From positions 1 to 51,846 of the forward strand of contig NZ_JADOEP010000028.1 of assembly GCF_016745275.1 (NCBI RefSeq): a stretch of 51,846 nucleotides of DNA, written 5' to 3'. The first letter of the stretch is position 1, and every line of letters begins with the position of its first letter. The position numbers and the translations under genes are program-made. The notes under the pieces are model-generated. The model had not been told where the DNA came from and searched no databases. It saw nothing but the letters and a program-made list of their open reading frames with translations. Source of the stretch: Enterococcus sp. BWB1-3 (lineage in GTDB: Bacteria > Bacillota > Bacilli > Lactobacillales > Enterococcaceae). Shown here piece after piece: positions 1 through 8,552 of the stretch.

Positions 1-40
1 TTAAAAAGAACCCTCATTAACAGAATCCATGCATGAAAAA

Positions 41-74
41 CAAGCAGCTAGGTAGGTGCCCACCTAACTGCTTG
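41..74 (-). terminator. Hairpin terminator after the oxidoreductase pair
   Basis: CAAGCAG (41-47) pairs with CTGCTTG (68-74) and TAGGT (49-53) pairs with ACCTA (62-66), with one mismatch between them. On the minus strand the stem is followed by a short T run (GTTTTTC). It lies about 95 bases past the stop of the last minus-strand gene, so it probably ends that transcript. Confidence 0.55.
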
Positions 75-167
75 GCTTTATTCTCTTGTATTTCTTTCAC
101 CAACACTAGTTGACAATGAGCCTTTTTTTGCAGATTATTTTTTATAAATGATTTTTTTCTTATCATT

Positions 168-1145
168 TCAGCCTAATTGAATCCCTGCATCTTCCAAAGC
201 AAGTTCAACGACTTCCATTACTTTCAGACTGTGCTCCAGCCTTCTTTCCGCAAATTTAGTATCATGTGCAGCGATGACCTGATTAAAGATCCAAAACTCC
301 TCATACAAACGATGCTCTCCCAGTTTTTGATCAATAACCTGAGCTTCAGATTTATTCACCTGCAGTTCAACCTGATTGATAATACTTGTAGGTCCATTAA
401 TTATCATTGACCCCTGATTCCCTTGAATGGTCGAGCGAATCGCTGAAGCAGAATCCTTCGCACCAATGCAGACAACCTTTGTATTCGGATAATTCAAAAA
501 TAATAGCCCGGATGTATCGATTCCCCGTTCAACATTTGCTTTATATTGAACACTTTCCGGCATTCCCAGCAATCCAACCACAAAATGAATATTATAAATA
601 TTGATATCCATCAGTGCTCCTCCGCCTTTTTTGGGATCAAAAGCAGGCAGGATTGTCCCTTCTTTAAACGCATCGTAACGTGATGAATACTGAGAATAAT
701 TGCATTCAATAATTTTTAATTCACCTAGCTTCGGCAAAGCGTCTTTGACCGCCTGATAGTTTGCTAAATACTGGTTAGTCACTGCTTCAATCAGTATCAG
801 GTCATTTGCGTGCGCAATTTCCTTCAACTCCACCAGCTCAGACAGCCTCAAAGTGAATGGCTTTTCGCAGATAACATTTTTCCCATGTTCCAAGGCCTTT
901 TTAGCGTATGCATAATGCAAATGATTAGGAAGAGCTATATAGACAGTATCAAATGAATTATCGGTCAGACAATGGTCAAAATCCGTATACATCGCTTCAA
1001 TCCCATAGTTTTCTTTTAAATTCTGCAAATTTTCTATACTTCTTGTTGTTCCGACAATAGCCTTTAATTCTATTTCCGGTATTGCTCCCACCATCGTCAA
1101 AAAATCTTTTACAATCATTCCCGCTCCGAGAATTGCCAGTTTCAT
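168..1145 (-). CDS. Gfo/Idh/MocA family NAD(P)-dependent oxidoreductase
   Basis: A 325-residue protein with an N-terminal Rossmann fold: the dinucleotide loop is GAGMI at residues 7-11 and the family motif EKP is at 94-96, after the usual LPNHLHY segment. A C-terminal alpha/beta substrate domain follows. Members of this family oxidise or reduce sugars, inositols or related polyols in the cytoplasm; the substrate cannot be read from the sequence. It lies 26 bases downstream of a second member of the same family and both are divergent from an RpiR-type sugar-phosphate regulator. This suggests a small catabolic unit for one carbohydrate. The family call is firm. Confidence 0.92.
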   Translation of the reverse strand: MKLAILGAGMIVKDFLTMVGAIPEIELKAIVGTTRSIENLQNLKENYGIEAMYTDFDHCLTDNSFDTVYIALPNHLHYAYAKKALEHGKNVICEKPFTLRLSELVELKEIAHANDLILIEAVTNQYLANYQAVKDALPKLGELKIIECNYSQYSSRYDAFKEGTILPAFDPKKGGGALMDINIYNIHFVVGLLGMPESVQYKANVERGIDTSGLLFLNYPNTKVVCIGAKDSASAIRSTIQGNQGSMIINGPTSIINQVELQVNKSEAQVIDQKLGEHRLYEEFWIFNQVIAAHDTKFAERRLEHSLKVMEVVELALEDAGIQLG

Positions 1146-1171
1146 AGATACAGCTCCTTTTCTATTACTGA

Positions 1172-2191
1172 TTATTTCTGAATCATTTTGCTTCCTTCTT
1201 CAAGTATTTCCAGTTGTCGGATTGTTTCATCATCCTTAATCACTTTTTCTTTTCCATTGATGATTGTTTCATACAACCCGTCATAGACACGACTGTAGTC
1301 CCCCACCTCGGATACTACTTTTTCTTCATGGTACACACCATTTTCATCAATATAAGTCAGAATACCATAATGCTCCGGTAAATCAATCCCAAAATCACTA
1401 TTTTCAGGCATATAAAACATTTTTAGATGCTCTTCCTGACGATCCTTCGTCTGCTTCACAAAAGTTCCCTTCTTACCATACACTGCAAAGCTTGGTCGCT
1501 CCTTCAATCTAAAGTAGCTCGATTTAACAGAAACCTTCTTCATATCATAATAAAAATCCAGATCAAAATAGTCATTCATCCGACCTTCTCCCAGCAGTTG
1601 ACGAACATCATAGCGGATACTGTCCGGATTCCCAAAATAAGACAGTACCTGATCAATAGTATGACAGCCATGACCATACAAATAGCTTGAGTTTTTGGAG
1701 TAAGCTTCTACACTTTCCGGAACTTCTGGACGGAAATAATCATAATGCATTTCCACTTCTAATATGTCACCCAGAATGCCGCTTTCGATCACTTTTTGAA
1801 CTGTCAGAAAATCTGAGTCAAACCGGCGATTTTGATAGCATTGAACAAGTAAACCTTTTTCTCCAGCTAAAGCAAACAGCTCTCTTGCTTCTTCAGCAGT
1901 TTCAGTAAATGGCTTTTCAACAAGCGCATTCTTACCATGCTCCAAGATCATCTTTCCATAATGAAAGTGGAGGTTGCTTGGTGTGGAAACCACAACCAGC
2001 TGAATCTCGGAATCACTAAAGATGTCATTAATCTCTGTAGTGTAATGCACACCCGGCAGCTTTGCCCAAGCAGTATTTTCTCTCGGCGAATAAATTGTCT
2101 TAACCTTGATTTTATCTGTTAGTTTTGTTGAAAATGGTAAATGATAGCGATTGGTACTTTTCCCATTTCCTATATAAGCGATTGTTAACAT
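1172..2191 (-). CDS. Gfo/Idh/MocA family oxidoreductase (second copy)
   Basis: The start is set at the ATG at 2191 because AGGAGG sits eight bases upstream; a start six codons earlier would put that site inside the gene. This gives 339 residues beginning MLTIAYIGNG. The Rossmann loop is near residue 8 and the EKP motif at 92-94. It is distantly related to the downstream oxidoreductase, so the two probably act on successive or related sugar intermediates. It is the first gene of the minus-strand operon and faces the RpiR regulator across 217 bases of control region. Substrate unknown. Confidence 0.92.
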   Translation of the reverse strand: MLTIAYIGNGKSTNRYHLPFSTKLTDKIKVKTIYSPRENTAWAKLPGVHYTTEINDIFSDSEIQLVVVSTPSNLHFHYGKMILEHGKNALVEKPFTETAEEARELFALAGEKGLLVQCYQNRRFDSDFLTVQKVIESGILGDILEVEMHYDYFRPEVPESVEAYSKNSSYLYGHGCHTIDQVLSYFGNPDSIRYDVRQLLGEGRMNDYFDLDFYYDMKKVSVKSSYFRLKERPSFAVYGKKGTFVKQTKDRQEEHLKMFYMPENSDFGIDLPEHYGILTYIDENGVYHEEKVVSEVGDYSRVYDGLYETIINGKEKVIKDDETIRQLEILEEGSKMIQK

Positions 2192-2224
2192 TGAAATTCC
2201 TCCTGTCATTTACTTGCACTTTTA

Positions 2225-2252
2225 ATTATAGCTGCATTCTTTGATTTGATAA
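2225..2252 (-). promoter_or_regulatory. Possible promoter of the oxidoreductase operon
   Basis: On the minus strand a perfect TATAAT (2230-2225) lies 34 bases before the gene start. The best upstream hexamer is TTATCA (2252-2247) at 16 bases, a weak -35. The -10 is convincing but the -35 is not, so an activator or extra contacts may be needed. Confidence 0.45.
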
Positions 2253-2309
2253 GATAAATATATAAAACAGGTCATCATTTTCATAATTTTGCTAAACACC
2301 AGCAAATTC

Positions 2310-2339
2310 TTGAACATAATGTTCAAAGATATTGAACAT
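2310..2339. promoter_or_regulatory. Operator cluster of TTGAACAT half-sites, probably for the RpiR regulator
   Basis: TTGAACAT (2310-2317), one base, then ATGTTCAA (2319-2326) form a perfect 17-base palindrome. A third half-site, TTGAACAT, follows at 2332-2339. The cluster sits between the divergent oxidoreductase and regulator genes, upstream of both. The repeats are visible; assigning them to the adjacent RpiR protein is inference from position, since such regulators commonly bind inverted repeats in their own divergent promoter. Confidence 0.6.
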
Positions 2340-2408
2340 CTTTAACTGAAAACAGTCGCCCAAACAACCAAAATGCGTTACAATAAACAGCATCAGGGAG
2401 GAATTGGT

Positions 2409-3275
2409 ATGTTAGTGATTGATAAACTGAAAGATCAGGAAATGTTCACTGTTACAGAAAAGAGAATAGCTGATTATATTTTACAAAATACAGCCGATAT
2501 CCCAACGATTTATATAGCAGATTTGGCCAAGCTGACGTATGCTTCACATTCAGCAGTGATTCGATTGTGCAAGAAAATCGGCTGCAATGGGTTCCGGGAA
2601 TTTAAACTGGCTGTTTCAGCTGTTGTTCACAGTCAATTGCATAAACCTGGACCTGTGAATGTTAATTTTCCTTTTGAGCCAAATGATCCTCCAATGGTTA
2701 TTGCCAAGAAAATGGCTGATCTAACCATGGATGCAGTAAGAAAAACCTTTGTTCAGCTAGATGACAAAACACTTAATAATGCGGTTGAAATGATTTCTTC
2801 CGCAGAAAGAGTCTTTCTATTTTCCAAAGGTGATTCGCAGCTCCGGGCACGGAGCTTTCAAAATAAACTGATTAAAATAAATAAATTTGTCATTATTGCT
2901 GAGGAGTATTCAGATGAATCCTGGAATGCAGCAAGTTTAACAAAAAAAGACTGTGCCATTTTTATTTCTTATGCAGGGAGGAACGAAAAATATCATCGTA
3001 TCCTGTCCTATTTTCAACAGGAAAGGGTTCCCAGTATTTTATTGACAGGGAACAATAAATCACCTTTAGTCAAACAGGTTTCTCTGCCAATTATTACGAT
3101 ACAGGACGAATATGATTTTGTTAAAATCGGAACATTTTCATCTCAAGTTTCATTTGAATATATTCTGGATACACTTTTCTCCATGCTGTACGCCAGAGAA
3201 TTTCAAAAAAATCTGAAGGATTTGAAGAAAAAACAGGACCTGATTCAATCGGGAATACTTAGGGAAGAGGCATGA
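2409..3275 (+). CDS. MurR/RpiR family transcriptional regulator
   Basis: Start chosen at 2409, where GGGAGGAATTGGT gives a good ribosome site; an in-frame ATG 36 bases upstream lacks one. The 288-residue product has the RpiR N-terminal winged helix (about residues 1-77, with FTVTEKRIADYIL and the recognition stretch YASHSAVIRLCKKIG). A SIS domain that binds phosphosugars covers about 110-265. Family members repress or activate sugar-catabolic genes according to a sugar phosphate. It is divergent from the two oxidoreductases, which are its likely targets. A possible -10 is TACAAT at 2379-2384. Confidence 0.92.
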   Translation: MLVIDKLKDQEMFTVTEKRIADYILQNTADIPTIYIADLAKLTYASHSAVIRLCKKIGCNGFREFKLAVSAVVHSQLHKPGPVNVNFPFEPNDPPMVIAKKMADLTMDAVRKTFVQLDDKTLNNAVEMISSAERVFLFSKGDSQLRARSFQNKLIKINKFVIIAEEYSDESWNAASLTKKDCAIFISYAGRNEKYHRILSYFQQERVPSILLTGNNKSPLVKQVSLPIITIQDEYDFVKIGTFSSQVSFEYILDTLFSMLYAREFQKNLKDLKKKQDLIQSGILREEA

Positions 3276-3319
3276 AAAATTACAAAGAGATTATCTATTT
3301 TGCTCTAGTCTATCTTAAA

Positions 3320-3371
3320 AAAAAGCAGCCGGAAAACCTTCTATTATGAAAAGTTTTCACGGCTGCTTTTT
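3320..3371 (+). terminator. Rho-independent terminator of the RpiR gene
   Basis: AAAAAGCAGCC (3320-3330) pairs with GGCTGCTTTTT (3361-3371). The pairing continues inward with GAAAAC and GTTTTC. It begins 45 bases after the stop codon and ends in a T run, a classic intrinsic terminator. Confidence 0.88.
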
Positions 3372-3409
3372 ATAGTTCCTTTTGTTTTTTCAAGCGTAAG
3401 TTAATGTTA

Positions 3410-3900
3410 GTTATCTAATTCTATTTCTAAACTATCGCCTGTTTTCACATCTATTTTCACAAAAGCTTCTGAACGACCGTTTTGATCTTTTACTTTCCAG
3501 TAAATAGTTATCCGATCTCTTTCAAGAGACCCTTTGATTACTTCGTCCTATCCTGCTGTTTTCACAGCGACAACCATCGCTTTACCGATATCATAATCTC
3601 ATCCAAATCAAGCTATTGGTTGTTTCTTTCCGCACCATTCTGCTCATCTAAAATCCAGACATTCTTCTTTTTTCGCCACAGCTTCCGTTTTAGCCTCTAT
3701 TTTTACTTCACAAACAGTGTCAGCTCTTCCTGATGCTCGTTAAAAAGCCCCAATGCTTCTGCTCCGTCTTAGGCATGGATTACATTGTACTCCTCAACCT
3801 TCAATTCTTCAGAAATAAAATTGTCCAGACTTTCTTCACCCTCCACCAGTAAAACACTGAGTAGCTGATTGATTTTCTCTGCACGATATGTTGTACACCT
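3410..3900 (-). pseudogene. Decayed, unidentified coding remnant
   Basis: The minus strand carries recognisable but broken coding sequence. Reading back from a TAA at 3410 gives about 48 clean residues (for example RITIYWKVKDQNGRSEA and KIDVKTGDSLEIEL), then a TAG and further stops and frame changes. Farther upstream, about 3720-3880, another frame reads NFISEELKVEEYNVIHA. I cannot identify the family. The 9.7 kb region has a loosely similar phrase (RLNNFIVRKFQLGEE), so related relics may occur twice. The interval is not functional as read. Confidence 0.35.
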
Positions 3901-4335
3901 ATCCCGACATTTCTTCGCCAGACAATTTAACTTATATTTTAATTATTCTAGTGATAGCTGGCAGGGGTTCGCTTGGTCTTCTCTTCTTTGAGAATTATAG
4001 AAGAAAACACATCCCCAAAATTTGAAACTTCGTATCTGTCCACGCCAACGACTCCTTTACCAGTACAAAAGTCTAGAAAAAATAACAATGAAAATCATAT
4101 CGTTTATGTTCTGAATCAAAAATTTCTCTGCTATTTCCTACACACTTTTATTGATGGCAGATTATTAGAAATAAACGATTATTATTTATCAATTGCAAAT
4201 TTTCTGATCAATAGCTATGCATTTCAGAAAAATATTTCTTCATACTTTTATTGTATTCCATTACTCAGCTTCTTTGCTTCCTTTAGATTTTTCTATATAC
4301 AAGGGTAGTTATCCTTTTATGGTCATCATTTATTT
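3901..4335. other. Intergenic stretch without a supported gene
   Basis: A very A/T-rich stretch. A 111-codon plus-strand reading frame is present but has no ribosome site, no recognisable domain and unlikely composition (many Ser, Phe and Tyr). I see no RNA gene or clear hairpin. Confidence 0.5.
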
Positions 4336-4824
4336 TCATGGTAAAGGCGGCATTCCTTCTGGTGAAGTTTCGCTCCATGTTTTGCCGTTATCCGTGGAGT
4401 ATTCAGTTCTTCCGTCGTTTATGCGGAATTGTATCACCGTGCCGTCGTCTGCCTGATATTGCCCAAATTGCTCACCACCGTCAGCCTCGCCGCCATTATG
4501 ATTCCCATACGTATCATTATCCCTATTGCCATAAGCATTCTCCCCGTTTTGAAACGGCTGTCCGTAACTTGGCTGATTTTGCGGAATTTGACTGCCATTA
4601 TTGTCTAAAGATCTCCAAATTTGAAAAGCGAACATTGCAATACCAGTAATAAAAATACCGCAAAGCAGAGTGAGAATAACTGGACTCTTCTTTTTCATCG
4701 ATACATCTTTAGGATAGCGATAGGGCTGTCCCTGCGAGGGATTAGAGTACAGGTACGGCTGTGCCGGAGTTTCATCCAAAAACTCGTCCAATGCATACCC
4801 TTCATTATCATTATTTCCATTCAT
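4336..4824 (-). CDS. Small single-pass membrane protein linked to an ABC module
   Basis: 162 residues, no family recognised. A hydrophilic N-terminus of about 43 residues is followed by a basic KKK and one membrane segment at about 48-70. A Gly/Asn/Gln-rich linker (about 75-125) and a short C-terminal domain (QYQADDGTVIQFRINDGR) complete it. The stop-transfer layout suggests the C-terminal part is outside the cell. It begins three bases after the ATPase gene and is last in the permease-ATPase operon, so it probably works with that transporter, perhaps as an accessory or sensor subunit. That role is inferred from position only. Confidence 0.7.
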   Translation of the reverse strand: MNGNNDNEGYALDEFLDETPAQPYLYSNPSQGQPYRYPKDVSMKKKSPVILTLLCGIFITGIAMFAFQIWRSLDNNGSQIPQNQPSYGQPFQNGENAYGNRDNDTYGNHNGGEADGGEQFGQYQADDGTVIQFRINDGRTEYSTDNGKTWSETSPEGMPPLP

Positions 4825-4827
4825 CTG

Positions 4828-5511
4828 CTACGACTCCCTTCTTTGCTTTATTACATTAAGCCGTCCATCCTGTATACCATATACCACATCAGCAATAGAA
4901 GTCACTTTTCGTGAATGGGTCACAATAATAACACAGCGATTTTCTTCATGTGCCAAGGCTGTGAAAGTATTCAAAATATCTTTTTCAGTATCTTTATCAA
5001 GATTTCCAGTAGGCTCATCGGCAATGAGTATAGCAGGATTATGTGCCAAAGCTCTCGCAATGCCCACTCGTTGCTGTTCGCCACCAGACATCTTAAGAAT
5101 TTTACGGTCTGCAGTTTCCCTATCAATACCTACCTTTTCAAGCAATCTATAGGCATAAGTTTTTTTATCTTTTTCATGAGACTTACTGATGTGCATTGAC
5201 AATACAATATTCTGTACCGCAGTTGCATTCGTTAAGAGATTATATCCTTGAAAAATAACGCCAACATTCTCAGCACGGTATTTGTCTCTATCAATTTTTT
5301 TCAAACTCATATCTCCGCACAAAATTTCACCGCTTGTAGCTGTATCTAATCCTGAAATAAGAGAAAGCAGTGTGGATTTACCAGCCCCCGATTTACCTAC
5401 AATAGTATAAACATAACCTTTCTCAAAAGCGGCATCAATGCCCTTTAATACATTCTTTTTTGTATCCTCATATTGATAGGTCACGTTGTTCAGTGTTAAT
5501 ACGTTTGTCAT
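4828..5511 (-). CDS. ABC transporter ATP-binding protein (MacB/LolD type)
   Basis: 227 residues from the ATG at 5511; AGGTGAG just upstream overlaps the stop of the permease gene, implying translational coupling. Walker A is GKSGAGKST at 39-47, the signature is MSGGEQQR, and Walker B is ILIADEPTG followed by the D-loop NLDKD. The sequence belongs to the group that energises FtsX-type permeases, which work as mechanotransmission or lipid/peptide exporters, not importers. It is encoded between its presumed permease partner and a small membrane protein. Confidence 0.93.
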   Translation of the reverse strand: MTNVLTLNNVTYQYEDTKKNVLKGIDAAFEKGYVYTIVGKSGAGKSTLLSLISGLDTATSGEILCGDMSLKKIDRDKYRAENVGVIFQGYNLLTNATAVQNIVLSMHISKSHEKDKKTYAYRLLEKVGIDRETADRKILKMSGGEQQRVGIARALAHNPAILIADEPTGNLDKDTEKDILNTFTALAHEENRCVIIVTHSRKVTSIADVVYGIQDGRLNVIKQRRES

Positions 5512-5520
5512 TTTTCTCAC

Positions 5521-6990
5521 CTAGTTCCTTTCCATGAGTATTTTAATCGGTTCATATTTTACAATCTTTCTTGTAGTGATAATACCGGATAGTGAAGATA
5601 ATAGAAGTGCTATCCCCACAATTTCAATAATCGTCATAAGTTCAAGAGAAATATCAAGATTTTTAAGTGGTTGTGTATTGGATTCATCAGGATTTCCCCC
5701 TATTTGTGTTAATGATGCACCTGGCGACAAAATATTATTATTGTTTGCAGCTTCTTCAGCTGCCGCAACCTGTTGCTCCAGCATCATGTTAGTTACGGGT
5801 TGTGCAGCAAGACCGCCAACTCCAAGCCCGATAATCAGACATATCGTGGTTATAACTAAGGTTTCACACCAAAGCCCTGCTAAGATTTTAGATTTTTTCA
5901 TACCCATTGCCCGAAGAACACCGATTTCATATTTACGTTCACGGATAGCGATAGAAGAAAGCAATGCTAAGATAATTGCTCCAAAAGCAAGTACAATGAT
6001 AACAAAAGTGACTGATATATTTTTCAGTCCTTCAACAGGACCGACTACCTTGCTGTAGCTACTTGAGTCGGTTGTAACATCAAACACACTTTCAAGTCCT
6101 TTTTCCTTAACTTCAGCAGTAAAAGCATCGAGCAAATCAGGATTTTTAAGATAATATTTTGCAGCCACTTCAATCCCAAACAATCCATCCACAATTTTTT
6201 CACTCAGTGTTTCAAAAGTAGTCAGAATTTCATTACGGCGGTTAGCATAAGCATTTTCCATCATACCAGCGCTGTATTCATCGGTGATATCGGTATAAGT
6301 CCCAACAATAGTCATTTTCCATTCAATATCAGTATAATTTGAATTTTCGGGAGTATCCCCTACTTCCTCCAGTGCAGAAGTAACCGTAATTGTATCACCA
6401 ATTTTAAGTCCACTGCTCTCCAAAAGTTCTTTACTGATTATACATTCATCTCTATTTTTAGGATAACTGCTATCAGTAGTAAGTTCACGCAGGCCGTTTT
6501 CAAAATCCATATAATCTCCTGCCATAATTTTGTGGTAATAATTCCTGCCGACTTGCTCAGTTATTAAATCTCCTCCCTCGGTTTTAGAGCTGAGAGATGG
6601 ACCGCCGCCCGTACCTTTTTCTTTATCGATAGGGTTTAACTGGTCACTGTTGCCTTTAGTAGTTGCGGTATAAATACTGCTTTGTAAATAATCCGATTCC
6701 CCGAATTTAATTAAATCCTCCGAACTGATTTTAGGTTGTCTTATTATAAGATTATCACCTGTGTTATTTTTCATTGCTTCCTCTTGCACCCTCTGCATAT
6801 TAGGCGAAATGTTGACTTCCGAGCCAAATCGTGTTTTATAATCAGTTATTACACCATTTGCGGTGTTGTTAATCATCAGAGCCGTTACCACTGACACGAT
6901 TATGACAAAAATGATTCCACCAATCATCAGGTTTCGTCCACGGTTGCGAACAAGGTTTTGTAATGCATTTTTGACAATGTACATATTCAT
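5521..6990 (-). CDS. FtsX-like ABC transporter permease
   Basis: 489 residues with the MacB-like plan: one membrane segment near residues 20-42, an extracellular domain of nearly 280 residues, then three C-terminal segments (about 327-350, 372-398 and 452-475). The FtsX signature IRERKYEIGVLRAMGMKKS lies between the first two of these. AAGGAG lies three bases before this ATG and nine before a second in-frame ATG at 6984, so the start could be either. Such permeases with a neighbouring two-component system often give resistance to cell-envelope peptides, but the ligand here is unknown. The gene has its own promoter region, separated from the kinase gene by a strong hairpin. Confidence 0.9.
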   Translation of the reverse strand: MNMYIVKNALQNLVRNRGRNLMIGGIIFVIIVSVVTALMINNTANGVITDYKTRFGSEVNISPNMQRVQEEAMKNNTGDNLIIRQPKISSEDLIKFGESDYLQSSIYTATTKGNSDQLNPIDKEKGTGGGPSLSSKTEGGDLITEQVGRNYYHKIMAGDYMDFENGLRELTTDSSYPKNRDECIISKELLESSGLKIGDTITVTSALEEVGDTPENSNYTDIEWKMTIVGTYTDITDEYSAGMMENAYANRRNEILTTFETLSEKIVDGLFGIEVAAKYYLKNPDLLDAFTAEVKEKGLESVFDVTTDSSSYSKVVGPVEGLKNISVTFVIIVLAFGAIILALLSSIAIRERKYEIGVLRAMGMKKSKILAGLWCETLVITTICLIIGLGVGGLAAQPVTNMMLEQQVAAAEEAANNNNILSPGASLTQIGGNPDESNTQPLKNLDISLELMTIIEIVGIALLLSSLSGIITTRKIVKYEPIKILMERN

Positions 6991-7073
6991 AAACTCCTTT
7001 TCTAATTTTGGTTTGTTTTGTCAATACCAATTGCTTTCCATAGCTGCTGCCTTGCTATGGTTAATAGTTTGAT

Positions 7074-7100
7074 ATCCGAACCTTGCATGGACCTGTACTG
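7074..7100 (-). promoter_or_regulatory. Predicted response-regulator box upstream of the ABC operon
   Basis: Read on the minus strand from 7100, the sequence is CAGTACAGGTCCATGCAAGG followed by TTCGGAT. It holds two GGT-containing half-sites 11 bases apart (ACAGGTCCATG, CAAGGTTCGGA). Eight-base and longer parts of it recur in front of the response-regulator gene. An 11-base spaced direct repeat is typical of OmpR/PhoB-family binding. Downstream, in the likely leader, CCATAGC (7038-7044) pairs with GCTATGG (7054-7060), a small hairpin of unknown role. Confidence 0.6.
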
Positions 7101-7158
7101 AAATAAAAAATTTAGAATTCTCTGAAAATAATTTCAAAAAAAAACTTACCAATAAAAC

Positions 7159-7201
7159 ACCTCGGAGTCGAAAAGTATTTTTTACTTTTCGACTCCGAGG
7201 T
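7159..7201 (-). terminator. Strong hairpin between histidine kinase and ABC genes
   Basis: A perfect 19-base stem (7159-7177 with 7183-7201) and a five-base loop. On the minus strand it is followed by GTTTTATT, and it lies 32 bases past the kinase stop. It should end the regulator-kinase transcript and separate it from the ABC operon. Being symmetric, it could also stop plus-strand transcription. Confidence 0.85.
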
Positions 7202-7232
7202 ACTGGAAAAAGGATAAAATATCAGATATGTT

Positions 7233-8549
7233 TTAGATTTCAAATGTAAAAGTAAATTCAGTCCATTCATTTTCCATGCTTTTAGCGGTAATTTTCCCAT
7301 CAATCTGTTCCACTATACTTTTAGCGATAGATAATCCAAGTCCATAACTATTTTCATCATTGCTTCGTACAGTATCAGAACGGTAGAAGCGGTCAAAAAC
7401 ATGGGGGAGGTCTTTTGCAGAGATTCCTTTTCCCGTATTTTTCACTGTACAGGATACACGGTTTCTCATCCTCTGTACCGTTATCTCAATACTGCCGCTT
7501 TCATCCGTATATTTGATTGCATTTTCATATAGTATAATAAATACTTGACGGAGAAAATCCACATACCCATAAATATCCCCAGCAAACTCGATTCTTCGTT
7601 CTATTCGTAAATTCTTGATTGCAGCGGCGGCATCCATTGACTGCATAACCTCATGAATCATCGCTGATATATCAAAAGATTGCTTTTCGGTTTTGGTCTC
7701 CATTCCCTCTATCTTTGCAAGAGTTAAAAGTCTATTTATAAGTTTACTCATTCTATCAGTACCGATTCTAATATAACCAAGCCACTCCTTTTGGCTTTTG
7801 ATGGTTTCATCCTCATTGGCTTCTAAAACATCACAATTGGTCATGATAGTAGTCAATGGTGTTTTTAATTCGTGAGATGCATCGGCTATAAATTGCTTCT
7901 GCTTTTCCCAGCTTTCCGAAATAGGCTCGATGGCACGATTGGCGTAAATGATACTGATAACGAAAATAACAGCCAACATTCCCATTCCTACAAGTAAAAA
8001 GGTTATTGCTAAGTTACTTAAATTCTTCTGCATATCAGTAACATCTAAGAACAAGATTTGAAACTGCTCTTCGGATTCAAATCTTGTTTGCTCGCCATTT
8101 TGTATATGGGTAATTTGCAAAGGTGCAATTTTATACCTCCATGTACGTCCTGCTATAACAATAGCGGAATCGTTATTTTCTTCCCATGCAATACTTGCAG
8201 CCTCGGCATATTGAGTGCCGGATATATCAATCAAACTATTTATTTCCAAGATATTTCCAAACTTGTCAACAGTGAGAATAAACGAGGGAGCATAGTCGGA
8301 GGTGACCTTGTTAAATGAAGTAACCCGTTTCTCATCAACGCTTTTGCCCGACGAATCTACACCAGAATCTTCTGGAGATTCCGATTCACTAACGGTAAAC
8401 GATCCTGTCACATTATTGAGCTTTTGTTCAATTTCTGACTGGGTATTTCTGTATGTGGTCAAATAAACAACGCAAAAAGCGATCAACATCACAATTGATG
8501 TAACAAGTATATTCAAAACCAAAAATTTATTGCGTAGCTTTTTAAACAT
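7233..8549 (-). CDS. Two-component sensor histidine kinase
   Basis: 438 residues. Membrane segments at about 9-31 and 180-202 bracket an extracytoplasmic sensor domain. The phosphoacceptor is His226 in DASHELKTPL. The N box (YENAIKYTDESG), G1 (NTGKGISAKDLPHVFDRFY) and G2 (GLGLSIAKSIVEQ) are all intact. The kinase should autophosphorylate and pass phosphate to Asp51 of the regulator encoded immediately upstream. GAGGGG lies eight bases before the ATG, and three bases separate it from the regulator stop. The large outside sensor loop distinguishes it from the short-loop BceS type. Confidence 0.95.
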   Translation of the reverse strand: MFKKLRNKFLVLNILVTSIVMLIAFCVVYLTTYRNTQSEIEQKLNNVTGSFTVSESESPEDSGVDSSGKSVDEKRVTSFNKVTSDYAPSFILTVDKFGNILEINSLIDISGTQYAEAASIAWEENNDSAIVIAGRTWRYKIAPLQITHIQNGEQTRFESEEQFQILFLDVTDMQKNLSNLAITFLLVGMGMLAVIFVISIIYANRAIEPISESWEKQKQFIADASHELKTPLTTIMTNCDVLEANEDETIKSQKEWLGYIRIGTDRMSKLINRLLTLAKIEGMETKTEKQSFDISAMIHEVMQSMDAAAAIKNLRIERRIEFAGDIYGYVDFLRQVFIILYENAIKYTDESGSIEITVQRMRNRVSCTVKNTGKGISAKDLPHVFDRFYRSDTVRSNDENSYGLGLSIAKSIVEQIDGKITAKSMENEWTEFTFTFEI

Positions 8550-8552
8550 TTT

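Noticed and set aside
3720-3880. Reading of a response-regulator receiver domain (VLLVEGEES, then DGAEALGLF)
   Set aside because: The segments lie in different frames with stops, the phospho-Asp block is absent, and the downstream part does not fit a regulator; kept only as an unidentified relic.
3973-4308. 111-codon plus-strand frame
   Set aside because: No ribosome site, no domain and unlikely composition for a protein.
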